From contig NZ_JAJHIZ010000002.1 in NCBI RefSeq assembly GCF_021538615.1, positions 62,001 to 126,000 on the forward strand: 64,000 nucleotides of DNA. Direction: 5' to 3'. Below the pieces are notes generated by a model that did no database searches, was not told the DNA's origin, and saw only the letters and a list, made by a program, of their open reading frames with translations. The translations under genes were made by a program, and so were the position numbers. Position 1 is the stretch's first letter. Each line of letters opens with the position of its first letter. Positions 7,250 through 14,068 of the stretch are shown here, one piece after another. Origin of the DNA: Niabella agricola (GTDB taxonomy: Bacteria > Bacteroidota > Bacteroidia > Chitinophagales > Chitinophagaceae).

Positions 7250-7411
7250 ATGGCAATGACTATCCAAAATAGCCCCGTTTTAAAGGGGGCAAGTGCAAAA
7301 GCTTTCATAAAGAAGGCGGATACCACTATGTCTGAGAAAAAGGAAACTGTAAGTTTTAAGAAACAATACACTGCTGCGCAATCTATTTTGAAGAAAGCCA
7401 AAATGAGATAA
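7250..7411 (+). CDS. Small basic protein, possible antitoxin partner of GNAT
   Basis: 53 residues (MAMTIQNSPVLKGASAKAF...), lysine-rich, with a predicted helical C-terminal half (KQYTAAQSILKKAKMR). It stops 9 nt before the GNAT start and in the same reading frame. Size, promoter and coupling resemble a toxin-antitoxin partner, but I see no known DNA-binding fold. Confidence 0.6.
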   Translation: MAMTIQNSPVLKGASAKAFIKKADTTMSEKKETVSFKKQYTAAQSILKKAKMR

Positions 7412-7420
7412 TCTTATAAA

Positions 7421-8032
7421 TTGGGATTTTTAGAAGACAACTGCACATTTTCTCCTCTTACCGGTGATGTTTTGTTGACTGCGAATCATTTTAGCTGCGG
7501 GCATCCCGATTTGGACGACTTCTTTCTGAATGATTCCGTAAAATATTCAAAACAGTACCTTGGGAAATCGTATTGCTTTTTATTGGATAATGATCCGAAA
7601 GAGATTATTTGTGCTTTCACTGTCTCAAATGATAGTATCAGGGTTGGGACTCTTCCCAAAAAAACGCGAAACAAGGTCAATCGCCGAATCCCATATGTTA
7701 AGCAATATAATAGTTATCCTGCGGTTCTGATCGGGCGGCTGGGGGTCAACAAGGCTTACCGTGGCAAAAAAATTGGATGTGAGTTGATGGACTTCATTAA
7801 GGCTTGGTTTATAGATGAAAATAATAAGACAGGTTGCCGGTTTATTTTAGTTGATGCGTATAATGAAGAAGAACCATTAAAATACTACAACAAAAATAGT
7901 TTTCTTTTTCTATATGAAACTGAAGATGAGGAGCGCGAGTTTAGGAATATCGATAAGGATGAGCGTTTACATACACGATTGATGTCATTCGACCTAATTG
8001 TACTAGCTCCTAAATATGATCTGAAAGTTTGA
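7421..8032 (+). CDS. GNAT-family N-acetyltransferase
   Basis: 203 residues from a TTG; no ATG is available near the start. GNAT features: HPDLDDFFLNDSVKYSKQY near the start, the acetyl-CoA loop VNKAYRGKKIG, and RFILVDAYNEEEPLKYY with FLFLYE at the C-terminus. Similar GNATs act as toxins that acetylate charged tRNA when paired with a small antitoxin (TacAT, AtaRT). The 53-aa gene just before it would be the partner; that pairing is inferred. Confidence 0.75.
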   Translation: MGFLEDNCTFSPLTGDVLLTANHFSCGHPDLDDFFLNDSVKYSKQYLGKSYCFLLDNDPKEIICAFTVSNDSIRVGTLPKKTRNKVNRRIPYVKQYNSYPAVLIGRLGVNKAYRGKKIGCELMDFIKAWFIDENNKTGCRFILVDAYNEEEPLKYYNKNSFLFLYETEDEEREFRNIDKDERLHTRLMSFDLIVLAPKYDLKV

Positions 8033-8040
8033 AATTACAA

Positions 8041-8283
8041 TTAGCAATTTTCATCCACCCATTGATATATTTCCTCCATTGTACAACCTATGGTTCTACA
8101 GCCAGTCCGAAGGTGTAGGGCTGGTACATCTTTGTCATTCTCCCGTACTGGGATGCTCCTGAAGGCATTTCGCTTTGTATATTTTGTGTGGCTCCCAACA
8201 GTGCTGTTGGGCTTGGCAAAAAACCCTTTGTAGTTAAGGAATTTTATCCAGTGGGCAGTTTTTATTGGTCTATTGTTCCCCAT
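8041..8283 (-). CDS. hicA: HicA-like mRNA interferase toxin
   Basis: 80 residues. The HicA fold is suggested by WIKFLNYKGFF, the active-site GSH (VGSHTKYTKR) and a C-terminal helix (GCTMEEIYQWVDE). It follows the HicB-like gene after 6 bp. The partner supports the call, though the middle is atypical. Confidence 0.65.
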   Translation of the reverse strand: MGNNRPIKTAHWIKFLNYKGFFAKPNSTVGSHTKYTKRNAFRSIPVRENDKDVPALHLRTGCRTIGCTMEEIYQWVDENC

Positions 8284-8289
8284 CCAAAA

Positions 8290-8691
8290 TTACGCAGCAG
8301 TCATTGAAATTTTTTGTACACTGTTCTCAACGACATTAAACCCCTGCAAAACACCGTCCGAATCAACATGAGCATGTGAGAAATTCTTTCTGAACATTTT
8401 GTCTTGACTCCATCCCAAGGATTTTAAAAGTCTTTGACTTTCTCCTGGATCAGCATCCATCAAATACCTTAAGGTCTCATTTGCTGAATCAAGTGCCATT
8501 TGTTGCGCTTCTTCAAACGTGTTTCCATATCCTGAGGCATCCAAAGAAGGGAAATAGAAAACATGGTGCATAGTGTCTGCATCGACAAAGCTAATTCCAT
8601 TAATATGACCGATGACTTTCTTTTTGGGAGAAACTTTGAGGTGCTCAACCTTATGAGTTCCAGTGCTTTTATTTATTATGATTTCAGCCAT
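8290..8691 (-). CDS. hicB: HicB-like antitoxin
   Basis: 133 residues. Residues about 40-80 (VFYFPSLDASGYGNTFEEAQ then MALDSANETL) match the degraded RNase H-like HicB fold. The N-terminal extension is specific to this protein, and I see no clear DNA-binding domain at the C-terminus. It precedes the HicA-like gene in the same direction, so the two probably form one operon. Confidence 0.62.
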   Translation of the reverse strand: MAEIIINKSTGTHKVEHLKVSPKKKVIGHINGISFVDADTMHHVFYFPSLDASGYGNTFEEAQQMALDSANETLRYLMDADPGESQRLLKSLGWSQDKMFRKNFSHAHVDSDGVLQGFNVVENSVQKISMTAA

Positions 8692-8766
8692 ATCATTAAA
8701 TAGAACAAATTTAATGAATAATCGTTTATTGTGAAATATCCGACGCTATCCAATTGAGTATCAATA

Positions 8767-9267
8767 CTACCTCTCTAAAATCTTCCCCTTTTCCTTTTCG
8801 AACTCCTCCTTTGTCAGAACGCCGTCGTCTAATAATTTCTTCAACTTCGCCAGCTCGTCAGCCTTGGAAGGGGCGGGGGCCGGTGATGATTGCCTGTATT
8901 GCTCCGGAACGATGATCTCGCCCTTTGCAATTGCACCCTCAATATTTACATCCCACCTTCCAGAAAATGTGGTGTTCTTGTATGTAATTACAGGTATTTG
9001 TTTACCTCGAAATACCTTAATCTTGAAAATCTTAAATTCCTTGTTGGCTTCGTTGGCCGGAAGATGCGGATTTCCGCCCAGTCCCTGGGTGGCCTGCGAC
9101 ACCTGTATAAAAGCGAATCTTCCATTATCCATGGATCCTATTCCTGTTTTTATTATGTCCCCCTTATGAATAACCCAACCTATCGAGGTGACAAGCGAAT
9201 CATTTTTCTTTTGAGCAAATAATATCATGGGGAGCAACATCAATGTTAGTAGTACAAAATTTCTCAT
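8767..9267 (-). CDS. Secreted protein with C-terminal SHOCT domain
   Basis: 166 residues from the ATG at 9267, which opens a signal peptide (MRNFVLLTLMLLPMILFAQ). The middle is a small beta-rich region of unknown role. A proline/alanine linker leads to a SHOCT module (ELAKLKKLLDDGVLTKEEFE). SHOCT is an oligomerisation or membrane-associated motif. Sitting in the lysogeny region, it may be a lysogenic conversion gene, for example for superinfection exclusion; that role is a guess. Confidence 0.75.
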   Translation of the reverse strand: MRNFVLLTLMLLPMILFAQKKNDSLVTSIGWVIHKGDIIKTGIGSMDNGRFAFIQVSQATQGLGGNPHLPANEANKEFKIFKIKVFRGKQIPVITYKNTTFSGRWDVNIEGAIAKGEIIVPEQYRQSSPAPAPSKADELAKLKKLLDDGVLTKEEFEKEKGKILER

Positions 9268-9378
9268 TAGTATTAGTTTTAATTTGTTGTGAATAAATAT
9301 TTTTGCTAAATGTTTTAGTATGTAATTTGTTTTTACTTTATTTTGTGGTACCAATTTAAGAAAATAATATAGACGCTA

Positions 9379-9576
9379 ATGAGTACTACGATTAAAAAAA
9401 TGAATGAAAAGTGCGCTAACTGCTCTTATTCAGAAACATGCCCCTTTACTTGTCTTTCTGATCCTCCAATGGCTGAGGTGTTGTTTTGCCCGAAAGAGGA
9501 AGATGTTCAACCGCACCAGAAGATCTTTCTTTCGCCCTGTCGGCTAATGAAGCTTGGACGAGTGCATCTAAACTGA
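9379..9576 (+). CDS. Cysteine-rich small ORF, doubtful
   Basis: 65 codons with a CANC...CPFTC cluster near the start. The first 67 bp are free of other genes, but the rest overlaps the repressor gene on the other strand. It may be a real zinc-binding peptide or chance. Confidence 0.25.
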   Translation: MSTTIKKMNEKCANCSYSETCPFTCLSDPPMAEVLFCPKEEDVQPHQKIFLSPCRLMKLGRVHLN

Positions 9577-9952
9577 GCAGTATCCTATCCAGGATCTTCC
9601 CATTTTGCTCCACCAGGTTTTGGTTTGCGGTGTTTGCCTTCAGGAGCGCTTCGGATAGATTCTGGATAGTTTTGTTGTCTCCAACCGATGATGCATTTTT
9701 CTGGTCAACAGTACTCAGTATCATTGTGCCTTTGCCTGTTAGATACCAGTCGAAATCCAAGTCTTTCAAGTTAGATTTCATGCCATCCTCAATTACACTT
9801 AGATCCCTTGGGTAATTTCCTGTTCCATCTAAAGGCTTCAACACCCGGCTTACATATTGTTGCCTGGTATTTATCACCCTTGAAAATTCTGTTACATTCC
9901 CCCCCGTGTAATGCAAAATAATTTTTACAAGACGTTTTGTCTTTTCGGGCAT
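9446..9952 (-). CDS. Phage repressor (CI-like HTH protein)
   Basis: 168 residues from the ATG at 9952; an in-frame ATG at 9988 would add 12 residues. The N-terminal HTH covers KRLVKIILHYTGGNVTEFSR and the INTRQQYVSRVL segment. The phrase DFDWYLTGKGTMI is common at the end of the HTH in Bacteroidota phage repressors. A coiled coil and a charged tail replace any LexA-type peptidase. It faces away from the early genes across two operator-like repeats, so it is the best candidate for the lysogeny repressor. I prefer the shorter start because the longer one would place one operator inside the gene. Confidence 0.78.
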   Translation of the reverse strand: MPEKTKRLVKIILHYTGGNVTEFSRVINTRQQYVSRVLKPLDGTGNYPRDLSVIEDGMKSNLKDLDFDWYLTGKGTMILSTVDQKNASSVGDNKTIQNLSEALLKANTANQNLVEQNGKILDRILLSLDALVQASLADRAKERSSGAVEHLPLSGKTTPQPLEDQKDK

Positions 9953-9960
9953 ATCATCCT

Positions 9961-10009
9961 TTATATGTAATTTGTCTCTCTTATTCACACAGATTATATG
10001 TATATTTGT
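9961..10009. promoter_or_regulatory. Two operator-like repeats in the repressor/early divergent promoter
   Basis: TTATATGTAATTTGT (9961-9975) and TTATATGTATATTTGT (9994-10009) differ by one inserted base and start 33 bp apart, about three helical turns. The second contains the TATATTTG -7 box (10001-10008) of the rightward gene. The layout fits cooperative repressor binding. Confidence 0.6.
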
Positions 10010-10023
10010 TTAAAATTAAGTTT

Positions 10024-10230
10024 ATGGGTAATCCTTTATTTAAAGCAATGTTTAAACCAACAAAGCACCCTCCTGTTCAATTGGCAATTGACAACGAACC
10101 GGAATACAATCGACTTGTTGTTATATATGAAAAAGAGACACTGATCATAATGAAGGCTCAATTTTATATCATGATTACATTGCTTTTAATATCAGGGCTA
10201 GGATTTCTTTTAAAACTAATACTACGCTAA
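10024..10230 (+). CDS. Small membrane protein, first rightward early gene
   Basis: 68 residues from the ATG at 10024, 16 bp after the -7 box. One hydrophobic segment near the C-terminus (YIMITLLLISGLGFLLKLIL). Function not recognised. As the first gene across from the repressor it occupies the place of cro or an exclusion gene, but it has no HTH. Confidence 0.6.
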   Translation: MGNPLFKAMFKPTKHPPVQLAIDNEPEYNRLVVIYEKETLIIMKAQFYIMITLLLISGLGFLLKLILR

Positions 10231-10630
10231 TACCGAAACCCCACCTGGCATACCTTCTGGTAAATCTTCTATCTTGTTCCGATTCTTCTCTTTTGGCACT
10301 TTCTGACACAAATGTGTGATTTTTAAGTGCTTCATTACCATCATCCGTGATTACATAATCAGTACCACTCCCTCTTCGTATAGGGTTTGGCAACCCTGTT
10401 TCATAGTCGACTCTAATCAAATTATTGTCATGGATTAAATTATATCCCTCCAAGTTTTCCAGTACCCCGGTTTCAACCTTTTTATTAGATACATTATATA
10501 AACCATACAACCTCTTAAGCTCTTTTCTCTCCGTCTTGTTTAGTCCGCCTGTTCTTTCTTTACATAAAAGTAGATAGTAAATACTTCGATCATTCGGAAA
10601 ATCATAGTATCCAAATTTATACTCTTTCAT
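10175..10630 (-). CDS. Protein with C-terminal membrane anchor, unknown function
   Basis: 151 residues. The middle looks like a winged-helix-type fold (YLLLCKERTGGLNKTERKEL, then TDYVITDDGNEALKNH), and the end is a single membrane helix (WGFGISVVLVLKEILALI). The last 56 bp overlap the 3' end of the convergent membrane gene. Possibly a membrane-tethered regulator or exclusion protein; not established. Confidence 0.55.
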   Translation of the reverse strand: MKEYKFGYYDFPNDRSIYYLLLCKERTGGLNKTERKELKRLYGLYNVSNKKVETGVLENLEGYNLIHDNNLIRVDYETGLPNPIRRGSGTDYVITDDGNEALKNHTFVSESAKREESEQDRRFTRRYARWGFGISVVLVLKEILALILKAM

Positions 10631-10741
10631 AACTCATTGTTTCTCAATTGCATTCGATTTGGTTGCGTGTTAAGAATTGTTAACAAAATGTTAAATACAT
10701 AAAATATATGTTGAAGTGTTTCATTTTACATATAATGTATG

Positions 10742-10751
10742 TTATCTTTAC
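10742..10751 (+). promoter_or_regulatory. Possible early promoter -7 region
   Basis: TTATCTTTAC is close to TAnnTTTG and lies in the AT-rich gap 10631-10820 before the early operon beginning at 10821. One base differs from the consensus. Confidence 0.4.
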
Positions 10752-10820
10752 ACTAACAATCACTTACTGGACAAAAGTAAGGTAAGTAAAAAACTTAAAC
10801 AATAACTAAAAGTAGTAGAC

Positions 10821-11069
10821 ATGTTACAGAACAACACATTTACAGTTTGCGACGACGGGGTTGCAGAATTGTTGGTTAACGCTGATTATGATGTCGATCG
10901 GGATTATTTCGACCTGCACGATGCTGGTATGACGGTTACTGTTGATATTAAATCGGTGGAGTTGCTGATTGCTGGCGGCGGCATTGATATTAAGGATAAG
11001 CTTAATAAGAAGCAGATAAAGAAGATAGAGGACGAGGTTGTTGCACAAATCGCGCTGCAGGCGGCGTAA
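10821..11069 (+). CDS. Small acidic early protein
   Basis: 82 residues, acidic in the first half (DYDVDRDYFDLHDAG) with a charged C-terminal helix (KKQIKKIEDEVVAQIALQAA). Function unknown. A degenerate copy of the C-terminal helix occurs at 13079-13135. Confidence 0.6.
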   Translation: MLQNNTFTVCDDGVAELLVNADYDVDRDYFDLHDAGMTVTVDIKSVELLIAGGGIDIKDKLNKKQIKKIEDEVVAQIALQAA

Positions 11070-11094
11070 ATACTAAAACTAAAAAATCAAAATA

Positions 11095-11460
11095 ATGAAA
11101 AGAGAAATTTTGTTTCGCGGAAAGCGGGTGGATAACGGAGAGTGGGTGTATGGTTACTTTTTTTTGTCTCAAGATATGGGGTGGTCTTTTATAAGGGTTG
11201 AAAATGTGAGTCCTTATATGGAGTGTTACACAGATCATCAAGTCATCCCCGAGACAGTAGGCCAATACACCGGCTTAAAGGACAAGAACGGGAAAATGAT
11301 ATTTGAGGGGGATATTGTTTCTCATGCAACACAGATTGGTCGAGATGAGGTTAAATGGCTTCAATGTCAATCAAAGTTTGTTCTTGGGGATGGGCATCCA
11401 TGGGGGATGATTTATAAAACATATGAAATACATGGCAACATTCACGATAACCCACTATAA
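11095..11460 (+). CDS. YopX-family phage protein (copy 1)
   Basis: 121 residues with the YopX signature: FRGKRVDNGEWVYG near the start, IPETVGQYTGLKDKNGKMI, FEGD, and the ending HGNIHDNPL. YopX proteins are common in phages; their function is unknown. A second, longer copy lies at 27320. Confidence 0.88.
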   Translation: MKREILFRGKRVDNGEWVYGYFFLSQDMGWSFIRVENVSPYMECYTDHQVIPETVGQYTGLKDKNGKMIFEGDIVSHATQIGRDEVKWLQCQSKFVLGDGHPWGMIYKTYEIHGNIHDNPL

Positions 11461-11466
11461 AAAACT

Positions 11467-11512
11467 TCTGCATTGGGTATAGCCCTTCCGGTTCGCAACC
11501 GGGTGCAGACCA
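11467..11512 (+). ncRNA. tRNA-like folded element ending in CCA
   Basis: A 6-bp closing stem (TCTGCA 11467-11472 with TGCAGA 11504-11509) encloses two hairpins (GGG/CCC at 11475-11485; CCGGTT/AACCGG at 11488-11502) and is followed by CCA. The second hairpin imitates a T-arm but lacks the invariant A58. It lies between two early genes. Confidence 0.4.
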
Positions 11513-11544
11513 AATACTAATCACCAAACCAAAAAATCAAAGAA

Positions 11545-11859
11545 ATGAAATCAAATTTTTTAACAAGACGAGAATTAGAGATTCGGCAGATGTATGTGGA
11601 ATGTGTGCTAACGGCCAAGCAGATCGCGTATGAACTTGGTTTGGCACAGGAAACGGTGAAAGTACATCTGAAGAACATTAAACGAAAAATGAACGCTATT
11701 AGCGGCGTAGACATGAGCAAGAAGTACTATGAGGAAAACTTTTGGCTGATTCGCAAGGACACTACGCCAACGCAGCCACAATTGACTGTTGTTCCCAAAA
11801 AGAAAACGGGGATGCTGGTCAGCATGACTCTAAACAATCAACTCAAAAAAACAGCATAA
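11545..11859 (+). CDS. LuxR/GerE-type HTH protein
   Basis: 104 residues. Residues 4-55 form a LuxR-type HTH (LTRRELEIRQMYVECVLTAK, QIAYELGLAQETVKVHLKNI), with no receiver or sensor domain. It probably regulates early phage genes. Its TAA stop overlaps the ATG of the next gene. Confidence 0.75.
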   Translation: MKSNFLTRRELEIRQMYVECVLTAKQIAYELGLAQETVKVHLKNIKRKMNAISGVDMSKKYYEENFWLIRKDTTPTQPQLTVVPKKKTGMLVSMTLNNQLKKTA

Positions 11860-12050
11860 TGGAAGTCGAAAAACTTGTGCCAATTCAGAAACTAAGTGAG
11901 CAAACGGGCGTGAGCGTGCGTGTAATAACACGGGCAATCAAAACGCGGCAAAAATACAAAAAACTTGTCGCTTCAAAAATAGGGCGTGATTGGATGGTGT
12001 CCTTGGCAGACTGGGAAGACTATGTTTATCGCAAATCTAACATGTCATGA
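11859..12050 (+). CDS. Small HTH (excisionase/MerR-like) protein
   Basis: 63 residues from the ATG at 11859. A winged-helix pattern (VPIQKLSEQTGVSVRVITRA, then KIGRDWMVSLADWEDYVY) resembles helix-turn-helix domain-17/excisionase proteins. Coupled to both neighbours by overlapping stop and start codons. It could be the excisionase partner of Int, but that is only suggested by the fold. Confidence 0.6.
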   Translation: MEVEKLVPIQKLSEQTGVSVRVITRAIKTRQKYKKLVASKIGRDWMVSLADWEDYVYRKSNMS

Positions 12051-12352
12051 CAAAGCATTTTGTTGACGGAACAGACCTTCCGGATTGGATTATCCAGGAT
12101 AGTTATAAGCATGAGGGCTACAGGGCGAACTACGGCATTGATGACAAGTTTTTGCTAAAGATGTTGACGGGCGATACAGTAGCTATTTTCAGGGTGATTC
12201 CTAAAAATATATCAAGGGAGGATCTGGTTTCACACCAGCGAAAGCACTACACGGAGCTGTTATTTGCTGCACTCCGGGAAGTTCCGCGGGATCGCAGGAA
12301 GATCATGTTTTTGAGAAACGAATTATCAAACCTTACTAAAAAATCTGCTTAA
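12047..12352 (+). CDS. Unknown early protein
   Basis: 101 residues starting in an ATGA overlap. Charged, predicted helical, ending in KIMFLRNELSNLTKK. No domain recognised. Confidence 0.55.
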   Translation: MTKHFVDGTDLPDWIIQDSYKHEGYRANYGIDDKFLLKMLTGDTVAIFRVIPKNISREDLVSHQRKHYTELLFAALREVPRDRRKIMFLRNELSNLTKKSA

Positions 12353-12353
12353 A

Positions 12354-12503
12354 ATGAGAATATCTAAAAAAGAAATGGATCTACATACGGATATTATTAT
12401 GCTCCGTGTTATGCGTTGCCTGGGTGGTTTTACACCTCAACACAGGAAGCTGCTTAAGGTTCGGGAGCTAGAGTTGAAAAACTACTTAAAAACGAAGAAA
12501 TGA
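12354..12503 (+). CDS. Small basic protein, unknown
   Basis: 49 codons (MRISKKEMDLHTDIIMLRVM...), 1 bp after the preceding stop and overlapping the next ATG by ATGA. Tight packing supports it as real; no function can be given. Confidence 0.5.
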   Translation: MRISKKEMDLHTDIIMLRVMRCLGGFTPQHRKLLKVRELELKNYLKTKK

Positions 12504-12565
12504 GGGCGGTAATACAAACTATTGCAATCATCGCACTAGCTCTGGCTATCTGCTTCATAAATTGA
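12500..12565 (+). CDS. Tiny membrane peptide
   Basis: 21 codons, nearly all hydrophobic (MRAVIQTIAIIALALAICFI), in ATGA overlap with the gene before. The single membrane helix suggests translation is meaningful, but the role is unknown. Confidence 0.4.
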   Translation: MRAVIQTIAIIALALAICFIN

Positions 12566-12569
12566 TAAT

Positions 12570-12731
12570 ATGAAAGAAATGGTATACACACTAATAACAA
12601 CGCTGGCAACAGTTCTGATCATGTTCATTTTCGTTTCCTGGGCTGATAGGCGGCGCGATCAGGATCAGTTAAACGAAAAAACAAAATTTCCATCGTCCTG
12701 GGATTCTGATGAGGACTGGTGGGGTATATAA
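12570..12731 (+). CDS. Small membrane protein, unknown
   Basis: 53 codons: an N-terminal membrane helix (TLITTLATVLIMFIFVSW), then a charged tail ending DEDWWGI. Five bases after the previous stop, so probably the same operon. Confidence 0.5.
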   Translation: MKEMVYTLITTLATVLIMFIFVSWADRRRDQDQLNEKTKFPSSWDSDEDWWGI

Positions 12732-12798
12732 TTCTCATAAGCAGTTTAGGCCCGGTTAGTCTTGGCTGGGCATTTATCAAAAGTTCTTTTAAATTATT

Positions 12799-12870
12799 CT
12801 ACAGCATGGTTCGAGTGCGCCCTCCGTTGCTCGACGGTAAAGAAAGATAAAGCTGGTCTACATGCTGTAG
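12799..12870 (+). ncRNA. Structured RNA upstream of tRNA-Trp
   Basis: A perfect 10-bp inverted repeat (12799-12808 with 12861-12870) encloses smaller hairpins, for example TCGAG/CTCGA at 12811-12834. It ends 4 nt before the tRNA. It may be a processing signal, a decayed tRNA or a separate small RNA. The rest of 12732-13144 holds only the tRNA and a gene fragment. Confidence 0.4.
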
Positions 12871-12874
12871 ATAT

Positions 12875-12947
12875 GCGCGTGTAGCTCAACTGGTAGAGTT
12901 CCGGTCTCCAAAACCGGTGGTTGAAGGTTCGATTCCTTTCACGCGTG
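12875..12947 (+). tRNA. tRNA-Trp (anticodon CCA), phage-encoded
   Basis: 73 nt cloverleaf: acceptor GCGCGTG/CACGCGT (first pair G-T), D-arm GCTC/GAGT, anticodon loop CTCCAAA (anticodon CCA) on a CCGGT-type stem, and T-arm with TTCGATT. CCA is not encoded. Phage tRNAs often supply codons that late genes use more than the host does. Confidence 0.9.
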
Positions 12948-13078
12948 CAAAAGGTTTAAGCGAGTAAATCCATAGTAGGCCCGTGTTGCATGGTAAAAGC
13001 AAATAGGCGTATTTAAGATTGGTGAATTCTGACGATGGATGACAGCGAGGAACTGTAATAACTCACTTACTCAAAAGA

Positions 13079-13135
13079 GATCAGATAGAAGCGATTGAAG
13101 AAGAAATTATTAATCAGCTGGCGGTGGCGGCGTAA
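13079..13135 (+). pseudogene. Remnant of the 82-aa early protein gene
   Basis: The frame reads DQIEAIEEEIINQLAVAA then stop, matching the last 18 residues of the protein at 10821-11069 (KKIEDEVVAQIALQAA pattern). There is no start codon in frame. It looks like the tail of a lost duplicate. Confidence 0.5.
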
Positions 13136-13144
13136 AAAGTAATT

Positions 13145-13462
13145 ATGGAAAAGAAATTAATACTCCAACTTTTACATGATTTTTCGGAACAATACGGAGA
13201 TACATACGAGTATAGATGTATTTACGATAGTTCTTTCGATGAATTTGCGGATAAAATTATTAATGCTTATGATTCTAAAGTAAATAAGAATCCGCCTGTA
13301 AGAACCTTTGTTTGCGAAGATTGTGGGGGCGAGATGCCTATTAACAAAAAGTGTGATAGCGACATCGAAGTGTGTGATGATTGTATTCGTGACTACGATA
13401 ACAAAACCGGATACTGCTCAGTGCATTGTAGATATAGTGGACAATGTGATCAATCTTGTTAA
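13145..13462 (+). CDS. Cysteine-rich zinc-binding protein, unknown
   Basis: 105 residues. The N-terminal half is helical; the C-terminal half has CEDCGGE, CDDCIRD, CSVHC and CDQSC motifs that could bind two zinc ions. Role unknown; possibly a protein- or nucleic-acid-binding early protein. Confidence 0.6.
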   Translation: MEKKLILQLLHDFSEQYGDTYEYRCIYDSSFDEFADKIINAYDSKVNKNPPVRTFVCEDCGGEMPINKKCDSDIEVCDDCIRDYDNKTGYCSVHCRYSGQCDQSC

Positions 13463-13552
13463 TAGCGCAATATTCTAAACTGTGCGTTTCCCTAAAAAAT
13501 GGGATGATGATGACTTTTTGGGATGGAGTTAACAACTTAAAAAATAAAAATA

Positions 13553-14068
13553 ATGGAAAATCAAATTGTGCAAAACAGTAAAAACGAAGTAGCATCTATT
13601 GATGAATTTAGGCAACGTCTGCAGAATTTCGCCAATGTTCTGAATCTGTCAGATCCGAAGGAAGGAGTGGCTAAAACACCTGATGGCAAAGCCAAGACGC
13701 TCCCTATTTCGTTTGTTGAAATGCAGTTGGACGAAATGTTTACGGGGCTTTGGAGTACGGAGAACTTTAAATGGTCAGTCATTGCAAATGAGGTTGTTGG
13801 TAGTATCGATCTCATTCTTATCCATCCGGTTACCGGACGGGAATATAAACGGACAGGGGCGGCGGCTATTCAGATAATGGTTAACAAAGGCGCAAATCCA
13901 TTGGACATAAACGCCAAGAAAGGAAATGCCTTGGATATGGGATTTCCTAAGCTCAAAGCGGAGTGTGTTAAAAATGCTGCGATCTCCCTGGGTAAAATAT
14001 TCGGTCGTGACTTAAATCGTACGGCTGCTGACAATTTCAATCCATTTTATAAACAAACAGTAAACTAA
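13553..14068 (+). CDS. Rad52-like single-strand annealing protein
   Basis: 171 residues. The C-terminal half carries the pattern of Rad52/Sak-type phage annealing proteins: KRTGAAAIQIMV, then PKLKAECVKNAAISLGKIFG. These proteins bind ssDNA and pair homologous strands during phage replication. It overlaps by 1 bp a RecB-like nuclease gene, the usual annealase/exonuclease pairing. The assignment to Rad52 rather than ERF is moderate. Confidence 0.68.
   Translation: MENQIVQNSKNEVASIDEFRQRLQNFANVLNLSDPKEGVAKTPDGKAKTLPISFVEMQLDEMFTGLWSTENFKWSVIANEVVGSIDLILIHPVTGREYKRTGAAAIQIMVNKGANPLDINAKKGNALDMGFPKLKAECVKNAAISLGKIFGRDLNRTAADNFNPFYKQTVN

Noticed and set aside
11467-11512. A true tRNA gene
   Set aside because: No D-arm or anticodon arm, and the pseudo T-loop lacks A58. 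Kept only as a possible structured RNA.
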